Below are positions 22,701 through 36,400 of a stretch of 64,000 bases of DNA, one piece after another. How positions within the stretch are numbered: the first letter of the stretch is position 1; each line of letters opens with the position of its first letter. The notes under the pieces are model-generated. The model was given only the letters and a program-made list of their open reading frames with translations, made no database searches and was not told the origin of the DNA. Source of the DNA: Sclerodactyla briareus. Lineage: Eukaryota > Echinodermata > Holothuroidea > Dendrochirotida > Sclerodactylidae. Made by a program: the position numbers and the translations under genes. The stretch spans positions 124,001 to 188,000 of the forward strand of contig JAODTK010004298.1 of the NCBI GenBank assembly GCA_026419785.1, written 5' to 3'.

Positions 22701-25700
22701 CTTTGCGGCGGTACGCTCCACCATGCCGACGCTCTACCAACTGTGCCAACCACTCGGTGCCAACCACTCGGCCTACATAGTAAATAGCAGTCCAATCCGC
22801 TCCAGCTGAGGTAGAAAATATCGATCAATTGGAATGTCGTCTTCTTTTTTTTAATACATGGTTCATTCTTTTCTGCTATTCTCCTCATGTACAGGAAGGG
22901 CAAACATGCTGACATCTTGATAAAGATTTGCACGGAATGCATCAGGAAGCAACGGATCGACTATTACAGCCTCGCCCAGGATCTGTTTGAATCTAAAAAT
23001 TACATCAACTGGAAAGTGAGTGCATTTTGGTGGTAGGACAATGAATTATCCTGCGTGATTCTGAACACTGACTGTAGTTAGGTGGGATGGGAACCACGTT
23101 GCTTCCGATTGACACGTTTATGGCGAGCTCAGTATTGCGAGAAACCCAGTGTATTAGTATGAAAACTTGGTTTATCGGTCGAAGATCCCGGTTTACCGAT
23201 CAATAAACCAGGTGGTTTTTCGGCCGAGAAGCTTAGGTTTTCTAACAAACTCGGTTTCCATCATCCATGCTGATAAACCAGGCTTATCGACCAGTAAACC
23301 GGGTTTTCCGAGTAATAATCTCGCATAATCGATCGATGAACCCGGTTTATCAGTCGATAAACCTGGTTTTTCGAAATATTAGTCATTTGACTTGCCATAC
23401 ACGTTACCGTTTGTGTGTTAATGAACCATGTTTTCCCGTTGTAGTCTCGACACAGAGGTATCGTCATGCTTCGAGTCCTGTCGGAAGATCGCGGCTGACG
23501 AAAGTCTCTTCCCCCCTCCCCCCCCCCCCCCCCCACCCTAAGACGGCGTTGCATAGGCTCATCACCCAATTTTTCCTTATGAATTGTGGATTGTAAAATC
23601 AACAATAGCACAGATCCGTCTAATGGCTAATTTGTCATGAAACAATATTTGATCATTAAGAAATCAATATTCTAGTGTTTAACTATAGAAATACTGGTCC
23701 ATGGAATTGAAATTCAAACATCAGCCTTTTTAGACGGCATACAGAAACCAGTGATATTATTAACTTCGGACACGCTAGACTATCAGTTAGCTTATCGTAC
23801 TATACGGGTAGAATTTTCCACAAGGCGGAAAATCTAGTCTAATGAATTCTGCGAACAGAAGAAAACGTAAACCGGGGTAACAGAATAGGCTGGCATGAAT
23901 TATCATCCCGTACCATTATATGAGCATGATACACTAGATAACAGCTGTGAACATAGATATACCAATCATGCAAATGCGTTTTGTGTATTTCCATTGCGCA
24001 CATTGAGGAGAAATTCCGAAAAGTCACATCTTTGTGCACGGATTTACGGAACGCGTAATAGGTGCACTATGTGTCCAGTCTTTACAGTTCACACCCTCTT
24101 TACACCAGACGTGTCAACAAATGTGAATTCTGAAGCGGCGTCAATAGGGATCCGGAGGGGTGGGGCACGGGAAGCAAGCAATAACACCATTTTGGTACTG
24201 ATGAGTTTCAAACAATGAAAACCCACTGGTCTCGCTTACTGCAGTAGTGGGGGCCGCCCCAGGGTCTGTATTAGGCCGGAGGAACCGAGGTGAAATCGCT
24301 GTTCGGTTCATTTCGAAGAGCTGGTACCACCATGTGGTGCTTCGTATGCGCTGGAACGGAGAGAACAATAAAGTGCTTACTATAGTGACCGATTGTAAGT
24401 CGATCACGATCTTGAGTCGTTCAGAGCGTCTTTTTTGTAGTGCAGAACGTGCGCTATGTACTGCGTGTGAATATCGCCTGATTAAAAACATCTGCGCGAT
24501 AGTACGATTCTAATTTAGACGCATCAAAACAATTAACCATTCCATTGTTCCATTTCGGGAGAACAAAATTATACCATTATAGGATTTTGGTGCTTTTATA
24601 AGTGGCTGAATTACCCTGCCATGAATTTGCCAGAAAAGAATAAAACAATTGTTTTTCCATGTTCATTTCCATGGATAGTTTGCCAAGAATGTTTGTTAGT
24701 GTTGAATTGCAGGTAGCAGAGTTCGAAATGTTTTGCCGTGCAGTGCCGTGCAGCTTGGTTTTGCTGCATGCTGAACTACTTTTTAGAACACTACTGTCAA
24801 GGGATGTTCTCTTTGAATATAACAAACCCACTTAGAAAGGAGGAGCACACACTGATTAATGATTCTGTTAATTTCATCAATTTTATTTCTTGATTCATAC
24901 AGTTCCTAATTCAAACATTCGCTGAATGATTGACTCACGATGACCCGAGTATACTACTAAACGAACAAGAGGCCGTTCAACAAGATTGGTAAAACTTGAG
25001 GCGTTAAACGGTGTCTACCACAAACATGATCACATGATTGAAACGTCATTGATCATATTAACAACGCTTTCACTTCTTCCTAATAAAACTATTATAGGGA
25101 AGGAAGACAATTTAGCTCAACTGGACAGAGACATAATCGTCCGTTGGTTGTAGAAGCAGTTTGACCGACACTGGATAATCACAGCTATGGCCCTTCTTCT
25201 TCTAGAGCAAGGTGGAAGATGCGGAAACTATCCTCGACATCCTCATGAAACCGATGACCTTGGTCCGAACCAAGGATGACGATTGGTGGTCAAAGGATCG
25301 ACCGGTCGCCAGTACTGAGCAGGGTGGAGCCCTGAAGAACTGCATCGTGAAAATGATAGAAGCGTTAGCGTACGTTTATTTGGAAAAGAAAGGAAAACAA
25401 ACAAACGAAACAGTGTCAATGCATAGACCTCACCTTCCTATTGGCAATTAAGTTCAATTTATGGGCTCCCAGACACATGCTGCTGCAATATTTGCTAAAT
25501 AACAGCTGCAAAACCTCTACTGAACTGCAAAAAAACAGTTTTACGGTTATATATAATTCTAGCCCGATTAACAATATAGCGGATGGGCTATTGCTGATTG
25601 ACAGGCGCATGTGCACTCCATGCACACAAACACATTACGTGTTGGACTCACTAAAGTCATTGCCATTTACTGTTAACATTCAAGTTGTTGTGACGAACAC

Positions 25701-28700
25701 CACACAACTGCAACTCAATACGGCTCCTTCACGCCACCAAGCCACGAAAAGTGGTTTTTGCCCAAGGTACCAGACCCCAAATCCGTTGACTCGGATTCCA
25801 GGATCTTGGGTAGCCTCCATAACAATCAAGTCCTGTTCGCCGGCCAGCTCAACACCAGATGGTGACTCAGCGCGAACCCCTCCCCACTCAAACCACTGAA
25901 GTCTAGAGCACAGGGACGTTAGATGGCGTTTCTGAGAGCAGGAATATCGGTAGCACACCTGTCCCATCCAGCTTTGGACATTATTCGAGAAGAAGGGAGG
26001 CAGATTATTCCGGTGTTCGTCCAATCCCGGTCATATGGCACGCGAGTGCAGCGCCTCTGCAGAGGCCAGATGATTATGAACTGGGATTCAAAGTCGACCT
26101 AAATATAAATCTACCTCATGCGTCAATAGTTTGTTGCAGTTAGAGATTATATCACTCTGGCCATGTTCATATTCTCCCTATAATACGATAGGTTGGATCG
26201 ACGCATTAGTAATAAAAATATATATCGCGGTCTCCATGAAATTCAATTGTCTCTTTATACAGACGAGATAAGATTATAAAGAAAGTAAACAAGAAGCTGG
26301 TGGAGATGCTCATCGCATCTTACTCAGGACTGACGAAATGGCTCACGTATTGGGATGTGGTATTGCTGACTGCAGCGAAATGAGCTATGAAGTAAGTTGA
26401 CATTGACATTAGAAAAACTGAGGAATTATACGAGATATTGATTCCTATATTATCAACTGACGATAACAGAGCGTGTGCTAATCCCGTGACCTGATGATCT
26501 GTACTGGGGCTCATTCTGGTTATTTACCAATTAGAAATTACACTGTTAACCCGGCAGCGCCCTCTCACTTACAGAAGAGTTGTAGAATGATCGTCCTATG
26601 TTTATTTTAAAAGAGGCAGGGAAATGGACAAACTCAACTTTCTAATTCGTTACAATAGTATATAAGGAAGACACCCCACCATTATTTTTTTCCCTAAGTC
26701 CCCGCTTGTCCTGAAAAGGCACTTTAAAATTTGCCCTTAACGGCATCCGTAGCATATCTCGCCGAAACAGCATGAGATAACACAGGCACGAAAAACGGGA
26801 AGTATTCACGATTAGGACATAATTTCGAAGAATCTGTGGCGTTTCGGGCCGAAATTAGCGAGTTTTATCCGTCGAGCTGCTGGATAGACAGGGTAACACT
26901 TCTGGGGGATGTCGAAAGTGTTGGTAGCCTAACAGTAACGTAACTTATATTACAAGACACATCTAACGTATGTGTAGGTACTAGGTGGTCACTCTAGTTC
27001 AAACTGCGTACGAATACAAATCATATCATCAACTAAAGTCCTAGTCAAGAAAAATGTCGAGCGATTCGGGAGGACCTGATTAACATTTTTCGCATGCTTC
27101 GTAAAGTTTTGACGAGGAAGACTTTATACGTGATGGATTCAACGACGATCAAGAAATTCGACCGATTGGTAATTTGCCATACCAATTCGAGCCTCTCGAA
27201 GAAGAGCCGAATGCTGCCGACGAACAGCCAGGCCAGGCAGCCGAGCCTGTCGCGGTAGAAGTTGCGGAGGCCATCGATCGGCTAAATGAGCTGCAATAGT
27301 TAAGCAAATACTTAGCCTAGCCTAGTGAAGTTAGCGATTAGGAATATGGTATGGTATAGTGAAAATGTTCTTGAAATGAGTAATAACTAGCCTATTGCTA
27401 CATAAAAATCTTTAGGGAATCCGAATGAATTCCATTTTCAACCAAAATAAATTGACTTCAAAAGACTGTGTTCGTTTATGAAACTGAAAAACTGACTAGT
27501 ATTGGACTATCAGTATTGGACTTTGACTTTGACAGTTTGAGTAGCCTAAAACTAAACAATGCCTTGATTTTGATAACAACTGTGTAAATTTAAATCATGG
27601 TCCAATTTAAAGAACAACATAACCTAGGCCCTAGGTGAATGCACCCAGACGGTGAAGGGGAGGATAGACTGGAACTGGATGAATCCGAGTTAGGCACTAA
27701 ACTGCATACGTCCACAATTTAGCGAAATATCACACTACAACGTCAAAGGTGAGAAGAAGAGCTAAACTCTGTACAAGTCAATGGGATGTCCTTCTTAACA
27801 AACCTTCCTCGATAGTTCCCTGAGTGCATGACGCAATGACCTGTACCATTTCCTTAATTCCTCCCAGTTCAGGCATAGTAACAGAAATAGTGAAATTGAC
27901 GGTTGCGTATTCTTATAACTACATATGTACTATGCTTTCCAGTTGGTAAAGTAAAGAAATATTGAAATTGCTTCCCTCGATATTTTTTGTACTTGAAAAT
28001 TTTTCAACACCCACGTACAAAGGGGGAATGGGATTTTAGATCTGACTACTGGAAAGATACAAAACATCTATTCGTTTTTTTAGTCGTGGTCTGAGACTGG
28101 ATCTCAGTAATAATAATCATTATAATTCATCATAACTCACAGTAGCCTACCTGTACACACTTTTGAATCCATATCCTATTATTTCTCACATGTATCCAAA
28201 TAGGTGCTCTTGTGGGAGATGCACACTGATGATGAGGGTTCCAGAGAGGCATTGTTGCAGGGAAGTGGAACAGGTGAAAGATCGCAGGGAGATATGAAGA
28301 GACTGCACGACAAAAGTGCATCACGGACCATGATGGGTTCAAGCCGATCTGTCTAATGAGCACTTTCGAGTTGGCACGTGGTGGCGCCATGATTTTCCCG
28401 ACGAGGGTGTCCCGAGTTCCCGACGGGGGGGGGGGGCAAGTTCCCGCCCCACTAGGCCTCACCCTACCCCCTAAGTCAAAACCTGCATTTTTGATGTTTT
28501 CCTTGTGAAACATTTGTCTTGAGAAAAGAAAAAAGAAAAAATGGAATACACATTGTGGATAGCAATGTTTACTTTACTTTCAATAGCTTCCCACTCCAAT
28601 CAGACGCCCTTATTAGTATAATAGGGTATGGTATTCCCAATAACTGCACAGGAAATACCTGGGCACGGCTTCGTGAAAGCACCCACCACTCTACCAGAGG

Positions 28701-31700
28701 CAAAAACATTGATAGACGTCAGAAAACTAGCATCCTCCCAAACGAATTGGTAACCTAATCTCTTTGCAGGGGACATTCCGAAGATTCATAAGGCTTGTGT
28801 ATCCTATCCATATCTTCCACGATTGTAAGTCTGTAGGAAGATGATTACGCTGATCTTAAAACTCGAGCGAGGAACTTGGCATTACATAGAAGGATTGAGG
28901 CGCGCGAAGCGCGCCGAAAATTTCAGCTTCAATATAGGATTTTCACTATGAATAATTTGGAAATATATACTGGTCGGCAAAAAGCCGTCGTCGGGGTGGT
29001 TTAACCATTTTTAGCGTACCCACTTCGGGCCCCCGACGAGATGGGAAAAATTCCCCGACGGGGGGGGGGGGGGGGCCAGGACTTCCCCGACGAGGGGGGG
29101 CATTGGCCCCCCTGCCCTCCCGCTGGCGCCACCCCTGGGTGCATATTTCCAGTATGGGCCACGGCAGCGACACGAAGAGAATGAGTAAGTGTTCTATTGA
29201 ACTAATTACACATCCAGATTCACAAATCCCATCCCTCGACTATTCAGAGCACTCATGATAGAATCCATCAGCATTTAGTTATTAGGCAGTCTATGGCCCT
29301 GTTAAAAAAGTTCTTAGTGGATTTACCCATACTCAAATCACACAAATTAAAGTTCTGGAAATTCTAGGGCTGGGGTTTTAGAATATCATCTATGACCACA
29401 GTATTACATGGTACACCTGATAGGAAGGCCATGCACTTTATGGCCTGGGTCCCTACCGTATCTACTGACCACGCACATCACCTACGGAGTACGGACACAG
29501 ATTTTGCTGTGTCGAAGGCACTGCCCCAACTGATGGATGCTGTGATAAATTAGTGAGGGGGGATGTCCTTTGCCAGTAATCTCCTATTTTTGGGTCGCTG
29601 GGGTGAATGATTTTAATTTTTGAAGGAATTTCCACGAAAATTTGTGGATTGGTCTGGGCCTTCGGTGAGACTCATTCAATGCAAGTTCAAAGCCCTCCTT
29701 GTTTTTTATGAACCCACAAGTCCTGAAATGTTAGCAAGTTTTCACCAACCAGGAAAATCAATTTCCCTCGTTATCAATGCATCCTGACTGATGACCCAGA
29801 TACATCACTGCAGCAGCTATTATTTCATCAGGTACACATAGGTGTACAAGAAAGTGCTGAGAATTGTGGTTGAATGCCTATAACTTGTGCAAAAAGCTCT
29901 GGTGCACAGTGGGCTTACTGTTTCCTTCATACGCACCAATCCAGATTATCAAGGGAACATTCTCCATTTAGGATGCCACAAACTGGTAACAATAATAGTA
30001 TTTGACTGTTGTTTACTGAGTGATAAAAACTAGTTAGTTATTCATTGCTTGTTTGATGTTGACAAGACCTTAAATTTCTGTTTGATCAGGCCGAAATTGC
30101 TGAATCCGACCAACCCTTTTTTAACAACTAACAATGACTTAATTGCAAATTCCTGTATTATACCTTTACTACCAGGGATACAGATATACAGCCTACCGTC
30201 AGCTCGTGAGATGGTTCTGTGGATTCTTGGGGAGACATGTGAGAGTACCACTGCCTGCCTGTGTTGTCTGCCCCATCAGGAGAAGTGCCATCGGAATAGG
30301 TTGTGGGATTCAATACCCACTATTGGATTAGAAAAACAAAACCGTTAGATAGTATTTGTCATGTTAAACTTTTCTTACTTCACCAGGAAGAAATGCCAAT
30401 TTCCACAAGTATTTAGTGAAGTTTGTGTTGATGGAGGAGCGTTCATTGCCAACTTGAAAAATGCCCTGGTTGTGTCTACCGTACATATATTCTGAAGGAT
30501 ATATTTTGTGTCGAAAAGGGCTCCATAAATATGGTCATGTAAACTATTCCGGTATGGTACTGTGCTTTGGTTAAATCCCACTCACATCGAATTTAAGAGT
30601 TGTGGGACGAGCCACATTTGCTACTGAGACATACAGGGGGAACATAAGTAATACAATGGCAAAACAAGTCAGTGTAGGTACTAATAAATAAAAAAACGAA
30701 ATAGTAGTACATTAATTTTGGCTTGCTACCGCTACTTCACTTCCCGACCCTCTGTCCGGTTTCAATTATTGCATTTTCAGGACTGTGCATAAATACGGTA
30801 GGCCCGGCCAGTTATTAGACAATCTGTTGAATAACCATTGAAACAGCAAGTTGATGAATGTTGTTTATCTGTGAAAGACAGCATATAATACAGCACACCA
30901 TTGTACTGTAATTCCTCACAGGTCCCTATTAAAGCCCTGGAATAGAGAATGAGTGGTCCTTGGCCCAAGAACACGAGATTAACTCAGTTTCAGTAGAGCT
31001 CCAGACTGCAGATCGAAGGGTTTCTTAGGCAGGCACTCATCTCAAATGCCACACCCCACCCAGGAGATAATTGGGGACCTGTGGAGTACAATTTGTTTGC
31101 GCCTATAGTGGGCATCACTTTTTTTCTGGGATCGTTAGAGAACCAACCATTCCTCAATGATTGGGGTATCAATCTGTGGAGGCGCTTTGGAGAATACCAA
31201 GAATGCTGGAATGCTATAGGAGCACACCACATAAACCAGAACTGTCTATGGGAACGAACTCACAATCTTTCAGTCACTAGTTGGAGTTTCAATGACTGAG
31301 CTAATCTGATTTCATGTATTTGACAGGTCCAAAAATTGCAGGGCCATAGAACAGGATTGTACGGCCTATCCATGCCCTGTTGTTATAGGCGACTTATAAA
31401 GCTGAATGATACAAACTTCATGATTTTCCATTAAAAAATACCTTTAGCCCCCACATGGTACCTCAATTAATTGCTCCAGAATTGTTGCATCGTGAACTTT
31501 CCAATTGGGGAGCCCGCACCGCCCTCACACTGACCTTCGATCTATTCAGGTCAATTAGTCTAATTTGTAAATATCAAATGTCAATCTACCCATGTTCACA
31601 AATTATATAACAGGGCAGCATGTTAACCGCTGAAATCCCTGATTAACTCCGCCCTGGTATTGAGCCACCACCTCAAAACACTCTGACAAAAGTATCGCAA

Positions 31701-33375
31701 TAATTATCATATTTATTGTAATAGTTCGCTCATGTCATGATAACATCACACCTGCAACCATGAGCACCTCCCCCCCCCCCACCCCCCCATTTTTGAATTC
31801 ATTTCCTCATCACAGTGAATGTAGTGTTTTTTTATGTTGGAAGACAATGTGCATCAATCTGTGTCTTTTTCACCAACTGCAGTAAATGTGTGTTTTTTAT
31901 TCATTGCAATGCACTTACTTCTATTTAGAATAAAATGTGAAGAAAAGGAACTTTTGTATCACTAGTTTTTTTTTTCCGGCTGTGTATGCAACACCCAAAC
32001 TAAATATTCAAGCACTGTAGACGAATTTGCAACCCTTTGTGCATTTATGAGCAGTACCGGTACCTTTCTCTTGGCTCAAAACATTCGGGACAAGTGTGCT
32101 AACCGTTCTTCTGCACGACATGCCATTACATCTCCATCAAACAATGTTAGTCCGTGAAATCCATGATCCGACCACTTTTTCGGACTGGAGATATGTGCCC
32201 AATGTCACGTGACTGCCACTGCATGACGTGAAGCACGAAAGTCCTGCCAAGAACTTTGTCCATCGCAGTACAAGCCACCCGAATAAACTCCGCCAGGTGT
32301 GTGCTGACATTTGAACTCAGCATGCCAAACATCACTGCCACCACTTTGCCACTTCCGCATGCATATGAATCTATATAGCTATTAAAAGGATAATAGCAAT
32401 TAGCACCAGGAGATGTTCTTTCTCATAGAATGCCATCCATTTCGCATGAAGTTGTTGTGGACTCGCCGTGTATTGTCCAATTGGCTGATAATTCATCCCT
32501 TCATATGGGTATTAACCCTTTCCATGCTGTGGCATGCAATAGTCATGTCCTCAGGCTCCCGTGGTTAAACATCTAATCCTATACTTGCAGACGTTTGGAC
32601 CACTGCCACCATGCCAAGTTTCAGTCATCAGTAGGCTATTAGCGTACTAGTAGGTAAAATCCTGCTTAGTGCGGGGATAATATGTAGTTAGACCTACATG
32701 CCTCCCCACAACCAAACACAGATGGGGCTTTTCTGGTAATGCGAACACAGGGGGAAAATAAATTTATTTGACCAAAAAACTCAGTATATAAAACCAGAAA
32801 GCAGAGGCTCAATGCCTTCTTACCTTACCCCATCAATCAGAGGATTGTTAATAAGGTTTCCAGACACCTCACAGGCTCACACCCTGACCCCCAAAACTCC
32901 ATATGAGTCTCCTCATACAGTTTCGAATTTCGTGTTTAGAAGCAAAACATCCATCATCCCCAAACTTTTCATCAGACCCCTTTTAACTTCGAGTGAAACC
33001 CCGTCCTGAAACGATCCCAAAAACACATATCCTGAATAGACTCAAGTTCTAAACATAATTTACTATGAATTCGTGACATTTGTGGGGGGAATCCAGCGTC
33101 GAAGGGACTAATTTACAACTCAGCAGCGAGGAAGTTGTCACCGGGTATCGTGTACGCAATGGGATTTGTACTTACTATACCAGCCGCGCCTATCTGTGCC
33201 TATTTTACATCAAGCGAGTAACCTGCTGTCCCTATTAACGTGCGTGCGTTCATAGTGGCGACAGATTCAGTGGAACAAACACCACCACATTCGACCCAAC
33301 AACGTACATGTTACTCTACCTGTAATTGATGTCCCCAGGTTTCTCACAATTTTATTATGAGAATATCGTGTTCAA

Positions 33376-33450
<75 letters not shown>

Positions 33451-36400
33451 CCCCCCCCCCAATCCCCCATTTGGTGTTTTCGTTTCATTTATTGATTGGG
33501 GAAGCCTGAACCCGCAAGAAATGACTTCATAAACCTTTTTATTCAATGAGATTCCATGAGCATGTCAATTCTGATAACGAATTGAGTGACAAAAAACGGA
33601 GCAAACGGAGGTCAAATCTATAGTGCTTCCCTTTTGCCGCTGCTATAACACTAGCCCGCACGATACTACGTAGAAATGGGCTCGGGTTATGACGTCAAAG
33701 CAGTGTTTGAATTTCCAAGACGTAATATTGTGCACGGTATAGGTTAGGCCATCATGCTAGAATTCATTTTCCTCTATCTCAGCGATGGGATCACCGTTTG
33801 CGACGAATTTGGTACCGAACTATAGCTGGAAGTGTCCCTCTATATGCCCAAATAAATAAATAACTCCATTTCCCTGCCTCTTTAAAAAAAATATAAATTG
33901 TTTATATTATAAATCAATCAGCTTTTTCTTCGCTCCGTTATTGATGTATTTCAGCCTCGATCATGTTTTCTGTCACACGCAATCGAGTTGTATTGTCGTA
34001 TTATTATATTGTTTTTGCACCATATGTGATTCAGCTTGTTGTTACCCAAATACTTTTGTTACAATGGGACGTTATACATGATGAAGGTTTATTCGGTGTT
34101 GACCGAATATAGTGCAACACCCACACCCGTTTTATGTTCATTAACAATTCCTACAATTTACATAATGAATCACAGGTTTACAACCTCTCCTTTAAACGAG
34201 GATTGTCGTCGTTTGCATGACGTCAGTTAGTTAATGTGTACAGGGGCGGCGATCTGTGTTAAATATTGGGGGGGGGGGGGGCATATGGGGGTAGCACCAT
34301 CTAAGCGGAGCGGCAACCATTGGTTGGCGCGTAGTGTACAAGGAAACAAGTGAGCATCATCCCTAAAATTGTCAATAAATTCCGAATTTTGTATTTCAAG
34401 AACCATTTTTGAAGGAACTGATCTATACGTTTATTCATTACAGTTCGCGCCACCATCAGTGGACGCGTAGGGTAAAAGGAAAATTTTCGTTTCACAGACC
34501 CCTCAGATTGCAGGAAACGGCATTTCCGGGACCGTATGGCAGTAAGCAACGTCTCTAAAATTGGCAAAAAGTTCTAGAAACGTTCTTGAAGGAACTGATC
34601 TATACGTTTATTCATTACAGTTCGCGCCACCATCAGTGGACGCGTAGGGTAAAAGGAAAATTTTCGTTTCACAGACCCCTCAGATTGCAGGAAACGGCAA
34701 TTCCCGCACGGTATGGCAGTGAGCAACGTCTCTAAAATTGGCAATAATTTTCAGAAATTTGTATTCCAAGAAACGTTCTTGTAGGAAACTAATCAGATGT
34801 TCATTCCATACAATTTGGGCCAGCCTCAGTGGTCTCGTATAGGTACAAGGAAATTTGAGCCTTACGAATCCCCCAGATTGCCAGAAACGGTACTTCCCAT
34901 GTCTTATGGCAGTGAGCAACATCCCGAATTGAAATAATTCTGAAAATGGATATCTCAGAATCTGAAGAAACTGATCTATGCTAATTCATTACAATCAGCG
35001 CCACCATCAGTTGACGCGTACCGTACAGAAATAGTCTTACAGACCACCCCCTCCCCCAGATTGCAGGGAGCGGCACTTACCGCGACTTATAGCAGTATGC
35101 AATCACTGAAATTGACAGTAATTTCCGAAAACTGATTGAAGTTAATCCTCACATTTCTACATCGTGGTCGCCATTCCTCAAAACAAGAATTCCTACCATA
35201 GCCGTGTCTTGGAGATCTTCCATCGGGACCCTTCCATTGATAGGAGGCTGCCGCAGATTGAAATTTGCTTGAACATCACTGTCATGGAAAATGTGTTTCA
35301 TTTTTCGGGCAATCGATTGAACTGATTTGAGCCATTCACAGACAGTTGGGTCATTTTTTTCAGATTTGTTTCCGCTCAAATTTTTCGTCAAAATTTCTCA
35401 TGTCTCGGAATGTTTCGCTCCGCCCGCGCCTGTATAGTTCCATACGTCATCACGTAAACCTCCATACTAATGTGCACGATCCCCTGCCCTGTTGTTTTTC
35501 GTTACATATAGCTTTCATCTTCTATTAAAACAGCACGTCAGGCTGGCAAATCAATCTGAACAATAAGGACCAGAAGTAGACTAACGTGTGCAGTGTTAAG
35601 AAAATGGCAGTTGAAAACGGCATTGTTGTAGTGGGGAGGGTGGGGGTGCAACATAAAAAGTCCTAAACCAAATTCTCCTCGTGAACTACCTATATGTTCA
35701 CCACACTTAAAGATGACACGTATGGACAGAAATCATATTTGCCAGAATCTGAAGTTATTGTACACGTGGCCTACTGTATTATACAGGTAACGGAAAATAT
35801 AGGATACAGCGCGCAGCGCGATTGTTTTTTCTTCATTTCGGCCTTCTCACATAATATTTAAGCAATCTAATAAGAAATATGAGTTAGACTTTTGTGTTAT
35901 GGCTGTACTGTAGACATATGATTATAGGATTTCTTTCACCAGCCCGCAAAATACTGGGGGGGGTATGTGATATTATGTCCCCCACCAAAAATATTGGGGG
36001 GGGGGGGGGACATGTCCCTCTGTCCCCCCGTGACCTCCGCTCATGATTGTGTAACGTTATCTGTAGTTAAAAATGAACATGAATACTATTGTAAACTATA
36101 ATGCTGTTAGGTGAGAAATAATTATAATTCACAGTGAAGAGAGAATTGAAGCACTGTTTCCAGGAGAAAACTTGTGACGACATCGCCTTTTCAATATAAT
36201 AGCCTGGTAAATACTTTTCGACGCTCTCCAATGCGCTGCGGTCCCAGTGATAGCTATATAATTACTGTTATTCTGCAGGCGAATGGGGTTGCCAATGTGA
36301 GTGATATCATTAATACGAATCATTTGCTCACTCTTACACAGAATTTTCACAGTCACGAGTCCGGCTAGGGAACGTCGCTCCTATAACCTCACACACTATT

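Noticed and set aside
25441-26024. The longest open frame (152 codons) and its minus-strand partner
   Set aside because: Part of it is a dispersed 30-mer repeat and neither translation shows a domain; noted as unassigned, not called a gene.
31960-32340. Minus-strand stretch with few stops, considered as a decayed transposase
   Set aside because: Two stops, no catalytic motif and no flanking inverted repeats; cannot be supported.
33326-33546. Poly-Pro and poly-Gly open frames
   Set aside because: They come only from the 71-C tract.
34301-35130. CRISPR-like array
   Set aside because: Units are about 175 bp, adjacent and without unique spacers, inside a transposon of an animal genome.
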